From NCBI GenBank assembly GCA_003223135.1, contig QHXX01000024.1:1-45214 (forward strand): a stretch of 45,214 nucleotides of DNA, given 5' to 3'. Numbering within the stretch: position 1 is the stretch's first letter; every line of letters starts with the position of its first letter. Shown piece by piece: positions 35,253 through 45,214 of this stretch. Below the pieces are notes generated by a model. The model was not told the DNA's origin. It saw nothing but the letters and a program-made list of their open reading frames with translations, and searched no databases. Position numbers and translations under genes: made by a program. Source of the DNA: Acidobacteriota bacterium. Lineage in GTDB: Bacteria; Acidobacteriota; Polarisedimenticolia; Gp22-AA2.

Positions 35253-35256
<4 letters not shown>
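34102..35256 (-). CDS. thrC: Threonine synthase
   Basis: 384 residues. An N-terminal zinc ribbon ([19 protein letters not shown], Cys10/13/24/26) comes before the PLP fold: Lys106 in [49 protein letters not shown], and the C-terminal NTGTGLKSF. It forms threonine from O-phosphohomoserine in the cytoplasm. The zinc ribbon occurs in the archaeal/actinobacterial-like thrC subgroup. The ATG overlaps the stop of the DsbD fusion (ATGA), an odd pairing for an amino acid enzyme. Threonine dehydratase is an alternative but the ribbon and ending favour ThrC. Confidence 0.85.
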
Positions 35257-38927
<3,671 letters not shown>

Positions 38928-38958
38928 GGCGCAAACATTCTAGCTTAGGAGAAGACAT

Positions 38959-38974
38959 CCGCCCTCACGGGCGG
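38959..38974 (-). terminator. Hairpin directly after the DUF5916 gene
   Basis: CCGCCC, loop TCAC, GGGCGG. The stem starts 1 base after the TAG at 38975 and is followed on the minus strand by ATGTCTTCTCC, a weak pyrimidine run. A TAGAAT box lies 25 bases further on, just before the DsbD fusion gene, so terminator and promoter are packed in 47 bases. Confidence 0.45.
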
Positions 38975-41296
38975 CTACATCACCCAGGCGTAGCCAAACT
39001 TGACGAAGAGGGTCCGGTCCTTCCGGGTGAGGTCGATGAAGTCTTCCGTGGTGCGGTCGTCCGAATAGCCGACGTAGACGAGCGTCTGGGGGTTGATCTT
39101 GTACGAATAAAGGAGCTGCGCCAGGATGGTGCGATCCCTCGCCAGGACACCGTCCGGGTTCAGGACCGGGTCGTACAGGACCGGATTCCGCGCGATGTCG
39201 GTGTACTGCACGATCGCCCGCCCGAACGTGCGCACGCTGAACTGGTACACCAGTCGGAGCTGCGACAGGTTGGCCCGGTAGAGACGACCGCCCGCCACGT
39301 TCAGACGCTCGAACGTGTGGTCGAGCCGGGCGCGAAAATGCCGCCCCAGGTTGAGCGTGACCCCGGGGACCAGGCGGACGAGCCGGCCGGGGCGGTCGTT
39401 GTCGTAATCCACGGCGCCGCCCAGCTTCCCGCCCAGCGAGAACGTCAGGTCGCCGCTCGGGCGGATATTGAAGAAGAACTCCCCGATCGTCCTGTCGTAG
39501 GTGACACCGTCGAAGAACTCCGTCTGGCCGGCGAGGCGCGCGAATAGAAACGACTGCCGTGGGCCGAACAGAAGCCCGTGAAGGCCGATGTCGCTGTCGG
39601 TCATCATGCCGTCGTGGTTCTCGACGCGGGTGCCCCACGCGCCGAAGATGAGCCGCGTGTACCAGTCGTCGGGCGTGCCCCAGACCGTGCGCTCGGTGAT
39701 CCATTCTCCCCGCCGCGTGTCGACCCGCGGGATGAAGCCGGTGTCGGCCCGGAAGTCGCGGCCGAGATCCTCGAAGGTCCCGAGCCAGAACCAGTCGCGC
39801 GAAGCGTGGACGTAGCGGAGCGTCAGCGCTTCGTCCCCGAACGATCCCCGCGGCTGATTGAATTCGACGGCCACCTCATCGGGGTAGCGCGTATCGGAGC
39901 GCAGCGCCTGGAAGCGCAGGGTGTCGGTGGCGCCCAGGCGAAGGTGACCGTCGAAGCCGTACAGACGATTGCGGTAGGTCACACCCTGGCGATCGGTGAG
40001 CAGCAGGCCCAGGGTCGAATTCTTCCCGACGTCATGCCGGTAGCGCAGCACACCGACGTCGTTCTCCTGGTCGAGCGTCGTGTCGTCCGATTCCTGGTTG
40101 GATGGAAAGATGAGGGACGTCTTCTCGTCCCGGCCGAAGGCCGCGCCGATGGCGAGCGGCCCCTCCTTGCCGCTCAGCTTCGCGCCCCATTGCGGCGCCA
40201 GGACGGTGCGCGTGTAGATCACGCTCAACGGCGTCGTGAAGAAGTCGGCCGCCTCCATGAAGAACGGCCGCTTCTCGGGAAAGAACAGCGCGAAGCGCGT
40301 GTTGACGGCGAGCTGCGCGGTGTCGGCCTCGACCTGCGAGAAATCGGGATTGAGCGCCGAGTTGAACGTCAGATTGGGTGTGATGCTCCAGCGCGCCGAC
40401 AGGCCCCCTTCACCCGCAAGCGGTCGGGTCTCAAGAGGTGCGCCCTGGACTTCCTCCCTCCCGGCCCCGCGACGGGCCGTGAACGTTGGATCGAGCTCGA
40501 GGTTGCGCCCGGGCGTGATGCCGTTGAACCCGGCCACCTTCGCCTCCTGGCAGAAGAAACAGTCACGGTTCCGGTCGATCGGCCGCAGGCTGATCTGGTG
40601 TCTGAGATTGCGCGGGTAGTTGCGCATGACGGAGAGCCCCCAGGTCAGGTTCTCGTCCGCCCGGGAGAAGCGCAGCGAGGTGAACGGGACTGTCATCTCG
40701 ACGTCGTATCCCTCCAGCGTGAGAGTCCCGGCCGACAGCCAGATCGCGTCCCAGGTCATGTCCTCGTTCTGATCGCCGCCGTTGCCGACATCATTGCGCG
40801 ACGCGTCCATCTGGACTCCGAACGGATTCACGAACAGCCCGAACCCGCGGCGCTCGTCGTTGAACGTGTCCAGGAACAGCGCCACCCAATCGTCGTCTCC
40901 CGCCTGGTCGCGGTCGGCGAGATGCGCGCGAATCTCGGAAGGATCCGGATCATAGGCCCGGAATGCCGCGTGCAGGCCTCCACCGTCGTAGATCAGAAGC
41001 ACTTCGGTTCGCACCGGCGCGGGGATGTTCTCTCCGGGTTCGATCTCGTAAGGCAGGTCGAGCCGGAGGGCGCTCTTCCAGGCGTCTTCGTCGATCACGC
41101 CATCGACCCGGATGGGGGATGTCGCGCGCGGGATGGTGTAGACCGGCGCCGGCCCGGACAGTGCCGGGGCGGACGGCGGCTGCAGCACACCCGGTGGCGG
41201 CGCGTTCTGCGCCAGGGCGACAGTCGCCAAGAGGGGCGAGACGGTCGAAAGGACGACCCTCAGGACCAGTCCGATTCCGGGTGGAAAGAAGCGCAC
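38975..41296 (-). CDS. DUF5916 outer-membrane-type protein with N-terminal CBM9-like domain
   Basis: 773 residues from a GTG at 41296, which gives a good signal peptide ending ATVALAQ. The N-terminal part (about 45-230) is a family-9 carbohydrate-binding-like domain (RVDGVIDEDAWKSA, DDDWVALFLDTFNDERRGFG, FVNPFGVQMDASRNDVG). DUF5916 follows with NFRYPRNLRH-like segments, ALNPDFSQVEADTAQLAVNT, FPEKRPFFMEAADFF and many alternating beta strands to the C-terminal FVKFGYAWVM, a barrel-type end with aromatic residues. It is likely an outer-membrane barrel. The function of DUF5916 is not known; glycan binding is inferred from the CBM9-like part. An AT-rich stretch with TACAAT (near 41340-41362) may hold its promoter. 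Confidence 0.8.
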   Translation of the reverse strand: MRFFPPGIGLVLRVVLSTVSPLLATVALAQNAPPPGVLQPPSAPALSGPAPVYTIPRATSPIRVDGVIDEDAWKSALRLDLPYEIEPGENIPAPVRTEVLLIYDGGGLHAAFRAYDPDPSEIRAHLADRDQAGDDDWVALFLDTFNDERRGFGLFVNPFGVQMDASRNDVGNGGDQNEDMTWDAIWLSAGTLTLEGYDVEMTVPFTSLRFSRADENLTWGLSVMRNYPRNLRHQISLRPIDRNRDCFFCQEAKVAGFNGITPGRNLELDPTFTARRGAGREEVQGAPLETRPLAGEGGLSARWSITPNLTFNSALNPDFSQVEADTAQLAVNTRFALFFPEKRPFFMEAADFFTTPLSVIYTRTVLAPQWGAKLSGKEGPLAIGAAFGRDEKTSLIFPSNQESDDTTLDQENDVGVLRYRHDVGKNSTLGLLLTDRQGVTYRNRLYGFDGHLRLGATDTLRFQALRSDTRYPDEVAVEFNQPRGSFGDEALTLRYVHASRDWFWLGTFEDLGRDFRADTGFIPRVDTRRGEWITERTVWGTPDDWYTRLIFGAWGTRVENHDGMMTDSDIGLHGLLFGPRQSFLFARLAGQTEFFDGVTYDRTIGEFFFNIRPSGDLTFSLGGKLGGAVDYDNDRPGRLVRLVPGVTLNLGRHFRARLDHTFERLNVAGGRLYRANLSQLRLVYQFSVRTFGRAIVQYTDIARNPVLYDPVLNPDGVLARDRTILAQLLYSYKINPQTLVYVGYSDDRTTEDFIDLTRKDRTLFVKFGYAWVM

Positions 41297-41400
41297 TAGC
41301 AAACCACATCCCGGCAGATGGGACGAGCTGCAGGGTGTAAAGAATTGTAAATTGAGAGGGCGCCACGATCCGGACCGCGCGCGCTCCCTGGAGGACCCGC

Positions 41401-42978
41401 TCAGGGGACCTGGGACGTGAAGGCGGGATCGTCCGGTCGAGCGCCGCCGAGCCGCCGCCACAGCAGATACACCGGCACTCCGATGACCATGATCAGAAGA
41501 CCCGGCCACGTCGTCTGGGTCCTGTACGCGATGAGGACCAGCATGATGAGCGTCGCGGCGGCGATGTAGAGCACTGGAATGACGGGGTAGCCGATCGCAC
41601 GGTAGGGGCGCTCCGCATGGGGGCGCTTCCTGCGCAGGACGACGATGCCGGCGATGGTGAGAACATAGAACGCGAGCGCCGCGAAGATGACGTAGTTGAG
41701 CAGGTCGCTGTACAGGTTCCCGTAGGTCGCCATGCCGCTCGCGGGATCGAGGATCGGGTTCCCGGTGGCGTCCCGCAGCCGCGTCCGGGGCAGGACCAGA
41801 AGCGCCGTCCAGACTCCCTGGATGAGCAGCGCCTTGCCCGGGACGTGCCGGTCGTTGAGGGCGCCCGTGGCACGGAAGAACAGGCCGTCGCGCGCCATGG
41901 CGTAGACCACGCGGGCGCCGGCGAGAATCAGGCCGTTGTTGCAGCCGAACGTCGAGATGACGATGGCCACCGCCATGATGGCGGCCCCGATGTCGCCGAA
42001 GATCGCCTGCAGCGCGGCGGTGGCGACGCGATCGTCGGGCGCGTGCTGGATGGCCGCGAGAGGCAGGACGCTGCAATACGCGACGCTCGCCAGAATGTAG
42101 AGCGTCATCACCAGACCGGTCCCCAGAGCCAGCGAGAGCGGGATGTTGCGCCGCGGCTCTTTCACCTCCCCGGCCGTGAATGTGATGTTGTTCCAGGCGT
42201 CGGCCGAGAACAGCGACCCGACCTGGGCGACCGAGAACGCCACGATGAGACCGAAGAATCCGCTCGCGGCGGAGACCGCCGGCAGAAATGAGAAGTCCGG
42301 CGTGATGGTGGCCGGGTCGCGCGGCGTGAAGGGGGCGGCGAAGTTAAGGGCGATGACCTCGGCGTTCCGCCCGACGAGGACGCCGAGGACGATGAGGAGC
42401 AGAAGCGAAAGGGTCTTGGCCGAGGTGAAGACGTTCTGGATCATCTTGCCAAGCTTCAGGCCGCGCGTGTTGATGAACGTCAGAAGGGAAATCATCAGGA
42501 CGCCGACGAGCTGCTGGGTGGAAAGACTCAGGGCATACCCCGAGGACAGATTGAACGGTCTGACGATCCAATTGGTCGGGGAGATCCAGGGGACGAGGAC
42601 GCCGAGATAGCGCGCGAAGCCGACCGCCACGGCCGCGATCGTGCCGCTCTGGATGACGAGAAAGAGCGTCCAGCCGTACAAGAAGCCCCACAGCGGCGAA
42701 TACGCTTCTCGCAGATACACGTACTGTCCTCCGGCCGTCGGCATCATCGCCGCCAGCTCGCCGTAGGACAGGGCCGCCGTGATGGTCAAAAGACCGGTGA
42801 TGACCCAGGTCAGGATGAGGCCGCCCGCCGAGCCGACCTGCCGGGCGATGTCGGCCGAGACGATGAAGATGCCCGATCCGATCATCGACCCGGCGACGAT
42901 CATCGTCGAGTCGAGCAGTCCGAGCTCCCGCAGAAACCCGGTGGACTTGTCTTCGACCAGGACGGCCGGCTGTGTCAT
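41401..42978 (-). CDS. APC-family amino acid permease
   Basis: 525 residues, about 12 membrane helices. The first helix carries the APC substrate-binding GSMIGSGIFIVSADIARQVG; others are ALSYGELAAMMPTAGGQYVY, EVKEPRRNIPLSLALGTGLV and NNGLILAGARVVYAMARDGL. This fits the LAT/basic amino acid antiporter-like group. Uptake or exchange of an amino acid across the inner membrane; the substrate cannot be read from sequence. Separated by 104 bp from the DUF5916 gene and divergent to hppA. The insert between helices (RTRLRDATGNPILDPASG) is longer than usual. Confidence 0.85.
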   Translation of the reverse strand: MTQPAVLVEDKSTGFLRELGLLDSTMIVAGSMIGSGIFIVSADIARQVGSAGGLILTWVITGLLTITAALSYGELAAMMPTAGGQYVYLREAYSPLWGFLYGWTLFLVIQSGTIAAVAVGFARYLGVLVPWISPTNWIVRPFNLSSGYALSLSTQQLVGVLMISLLTFINTRGLKLGKMIQNVFTSAKTLSLLLLIVLGVLVGRNAEVIALNFAAPFTPRDPATITPDFSFLPAVSAASGFFGLIVAFSVAQVGSLFSADAWNNITFTAGEVKEPRRNIPLSLALGTGLVMTLYILASVAYCSVLPLAAIQHAPDDRVATAALQAIFGDIGAAIMAVAIVISTFGCNNGLILAGARVVYAMARDGLFFRATGALNDRHVPGKALLIQGVWTALLVLPRTRLRDATGNPILDPASGMATYGNLYSDLLNYVIFAALAFYVLTIAGIVVLRRKRPHAERPYRAIGYPVIPVLYIAAATLIMLVLIAYRTQTTWPGLLIMVIGVPVYLLWRRLGGARPDDPAFTSQVP

Positions 42979-43068
42979 ACGTCTCGCGCTTTGGGGCAGA
43001 TGGATCGAACGAGAAGCGGGCGAAGCCTAGCCCAACTCCGCCCGACGCGCAAGGACCCCGACGGACGC

Positions 43069-43096
43069 TTGACGGAAGAGAGGCAGGAAGGATACT
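43069..43096 (+). promoter_or_regulatory. Promoter candidate for hppA
   Basis: TTGACG (43069-43074), 16-base spacer, GATACT (43091-43096), 140 bases before the ATG. A long leader without further recognised structure follows. Confidence 0.45.
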
Positions 43097-43236
43097 CTCC
43101 CGCGCTCGCGGGGCGCCCCCGACCCACGATGAGTCTGTCCGGTCAGCCGGATGGGCGTTCGGATCCGCGGGGCCGTCCACGAGCGCCCAAGCGCGCCCCG
43201 AACCCGTACCCGGCCTAACGTCAGAAGGAGAGGTTC

Positions 43237-45214
43237 ATGGACGTCGGTACCGTTCTGCCGCTGGTCCTCACCATCAGCGTGCTGTCCCTGGTTGTGGCGG
43301 GCTTTCTGGCCAGACACGTCCTGGCGGCCGACACCGGGAAACCCGAGATGCGTGCCATCTCGGACGCCATCCGCGAGGGGGCCGAGGCCTTCCTGAGGCG
43401 CCAGTATCGCACCATCGGCATCTTCGCCGTGGTCGCCGCCGCGATCATCTTCGCCTTCTACTTCGCCAACAGCGACGTCAAGAATATCGCCGAAATGGGC
43501 AGGGGGACCGCCTGGAAGATCACCCTGTCGTTCGTTGTGGGCGCTCTGTGCTCGGCGATCGCCGGCTATATCGGCATGTTCGTCTCCATCCGCACCAACG
43601 TCCGATCCGCCGCGGCCGCCATGACCAGCCTGAACAAGGCCCTGCAGATCGCCCTGCGCGGGGGTGCTGTGAGCGGCCTGTCGGTCGTGGCCATGAGCCT
43701 TCTGGGCGTCGGGGGGTTGTTCTACCTCTTCGGCGGGATGCAGGACTACAGTCACGTGCCGCTGCAGATCGTCGGTTTCGGCTTCGGGGCGTCGTTCGTC
43801 GCCCTGTTCGCGCAGCTCGGCGGCGGGATCTACACCAAGGCGGCCGACGTCGGAGCCGATCTCGTCGGCAAGGTCGAGGCCGGCATCCCGGAAGACGATC
43901 CGCGCAACCCGGCGGTGATCGCCGATCTGGTGGGCGACAACGTCGGGGACTGCGCGGGACGCGGCGCGGATCTGTTCGAGTCGACGGCCGCCGAGAACGT
44001 CGGCGCCATGATCCTGGGGATCGCGCTCTATCCCGTCTTCGGCATGGGCGGCATCCTGTTCCCTCTCCTCGCCCGCGCCTTCGGTCTCATCGCCACCATC
44101 GTCGGGGTGTTCACGGTGCGCTGCCGCGAGGAGGAGGACCCGATGCGCGCCCTGAACCGCGGCTACATGGTGACGACGGTCATCGCCATGCTCGGCTTCG
44201 CCGCTGCGGTCTACATGCTGCTGCGGCCGGTCTCGACGTCCATCGGGGCCGTCCACCAGGGGTATCTGCTCGGCGCCGGCATCATCGGCATCCTGACCGC
44301 CTTCGCCTTCGTGCTGATCACGCAGTACTACACCGAATACCGCTACCGGCCGGTGCGCGAGATCGCCGAGGCCTCGCGCACGGGTCCGGCGACCAACATC
44401 ATCAGCGGCCTGGGGGTCGCATTCGAGTGCACGGGTCTTCCGGTGTTGACGGTCTCGGCGGCCTTGATGGGCGCTTACTGGTGCGGCAAACAGGCGCTGG
44501 GCGACATTCAGGGGGCCGGCCTGTACGGCACGGCGATCGCCACCATGGGGATGCTGGCGCCCTGCGCCTACATCCTGGCCATGGACACGTTCGGCCCCAT
44601 CACCGACAACGCCGGCGGCATCATCGAGATGTCGAAGCAGCCGGAGGCGATCCGCCGCAAGACCGACCGCCTGGACGCCGTCGGCAACACCACCAAGGCG
44701 TTGACCAAGGGGTACGCCATCGGCTCGGCGGCCCTGGCCGCGTTCCTCCTGTTCCGGGCCTACCTCGACGAGGTCATGAAGATCACGGGCCGGGAGATCG
44801 GGGTCGATCTGACGCGCGTTCCGGTGTTCGTGGGCGGCCTTTTGGGCGCAACGCTCGTCTTCGTGTTCTCGGCCCTCGCCATCAAGGCGGTCGGCAAGGC
44901 GGCCCAGGTCGTGATCAAGGAAGTGCGCCGGCAGTTCAAGGCCAATCCCGGCATCATGAAGGGGACCGCCAAGCCGGACTATGCCCGCTGCGTCGACATC
45001 GTCACCGTGGCCGCGCTCAAGGAGATGGTGCTGCCGGGGCTTCTGGCCGTGCTCACGCCCGTCGCCGTCGGCTTCGGCTTCAAGTACCTTTCGCCCTATG
45101 GCCAGATCGGCGCCGAATCGGTGGCCGCGCTGCTCATGGTCGGCACCATCGCCGGCATCCTGATGGCCACCGTCATGAACAACGGCGGCGGCGCCTGGGA
45201 CAACGCCAAGAAAT
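43237..45214 (+). CDS. hppA: Membrane-bound H+-translocating pyrophosphatase, 3'-truncated
   Basis: 659 codons from the ATG at 43237 (ribosome site AGAAGGAGAGG); no stop before the window ends, so only the C-terminal few dozen residues are missing. Pyrophosphate/Mg sites are conserved: YTKAADVGADLVGKVEAGIP, EDDPRNPAVIADLVGDNVGD, CAGRGADLFESTAAENVGAM, and DTFGPITDNAGGI. GNTTKA (483-488) carries Lys487 where K+-dependent enzymes have Ala, so this is the K+-independent, proton-pumping type by that rule. It hydrolyses pyrophosphate and pumps H+ across the inner membrane. About 15 membrane helices are visible. The antisense frame is also open but is not a gene. Confidence 0.93.
   Translation, partial: MDVGTVLPLVLTISVLSLVVAGFLARHVLAADTGKPEMRAISDAIREGAEAFLRRQYRTIGIFAVVAAAIIFAFYFANSDVKNIAEMGRGTAWKITLSFVVGALCSAIAGYIGMFVSIRTNVRSAAAAMTSLNKALQIALRGGAVSGLSVVAMSLLGVGGLFYLFGGMQDYSHVPLQIVGFGFGASFVALFAQLGGGIYTKAADVGADLVGKVEAGIPEDDPRNPAVIADLVGDNVGDCAGRGADLFESTAAENVGAMILGIALYPVFGMGGILFPLLARAFGLIATIVGVFTVRCREEEDPMRALNRGYMVTTVIAMLGFAAAVYMLLRPVSTSIGAVHQGYLLGAGIIGILTAFAFVLITQYYTEYRYRPVREIAEASRTGPATNIISGLGVAFECTGLPVLTVSAALMGAYWCGKQALGDIQGAGLYGTAIATMGMLAPCAYILAMDTFGPITDNAGGIIEMSKQPEAIRRKTDRLDAVGNTTKALTKGYAIGSAALAAFLLFRAYLDEVMKITGREIGVDLTRVPVFVGGLLGATLVFVFSALAIKAVGKAAQVVIKEVRRQFKANPGIMKGTAKPDYARCVDIVTVAALKEMVLPGLLAVLTPVAVGFGFKYLSPYGQIGAESVAALLMVGTIAGILMATVMNNGGGAWDNAKK

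Noticed and set aside
39578..41299. Plus-strand open frame of 573 codons opposite the DUF5916 gene
   Set aside because: No motifs and a composition like other antisense frames; the minus-strand protein is clear.
42979..43236. Search for a riboswitch or small gene in the hppA leader
   Set aside because: Only a promoter-like pair and the ribosome site were seen; no stem pattern that I could assign.
43027..44256. Minus-strand open frame of 409 codons opposite hppA
   Set aside because: Highly His/Asp/Gln-rich antisense translation; hppA on the plus strand has all catalytic motifs.

Overview
The window is GC-rich, gene-dense bacterial chromosome carrying 33 genes, two of them cut by the window edges. 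There are no tRNA, rRNA, CRISPR or phage genes. The content is: a complete cytochrome c maturation set (ccmE, F, H, I-like, A, B, C, D-like), an miaA-hfq pair, three DUF4388/PATAN proteins, a DUF5916 outer-membrane-type protein, an SSP411-DsbD redox fusion and a membrane pyrophosphatase. This mix suggests a Gram-negative, respiring environmental bacterium of the Acidobacteriota/Myxococcota/Eisenbacteria sort. That placement is inference from gene content, not phylogeny.

Left part (1-7741): lipid-linked glycan and envelope genes. These are a truncated family 39-type glycosyltransferase, a broken TMTC-like glycosyltransferase/TPR gene, an alkaline-phosphatase-superfamily lipoprotein, a DUF362 protein, a UbiA-family phosphoribosyltransferase and a GT2 glycosyltransferase. 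Next comes a minus-strand operon greA - HEAT lipoprotein - XdhC-family gene (7738-10065). It starts from an AT-rich control region (10195-10290) with palindromic repeats bracketing a promoter.

Middle (10445-17679): a ccm operon with a clear sigma70-type promoter, then ccmC-ccmD after a hairpin and a second promoter, a small exported protein, and lepB with its own promoter. A degenerate REP-associated (RAYT) transposase and nadB follow on the minus strand.

Region 20044-30405 holds a signalling-looking neighbourhood. On the plus strand lie a PATAN-TM-SPOR-like protein, a TPR metallopeptidase, a PATAN-J-domain-TPR protein and a PknB-type kinase. On the minus strand lies a five-gene, mostly overlapping operon: PATAN protein - zinc-ribbon membrane protein - miaA - hfq - pgsA.

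Right part (30692-45214): a minus-strand run of SSP411-DsbD fusion, thrC, a Cys-rich exported protein, folE and a SpoIID protein with SPOR and SLH-like modules. After it come the DUF5916 protein, an APC permease and, on the plus strand, a K+-independent-type hppA running off the end.

Most unusual: the 1224-residue SSP411-DsbD fusion with a Cys-rich neighbour, the SpoIID protein with an embedded SLH-like segment, the CxxxY-type CcmE beside a five-cysteine CcmH, the PATAN/kinase/J-protein cluster, and the palindrome-bracketed promoter upstream of greA. I did not see a clearly new defence or mobile system.
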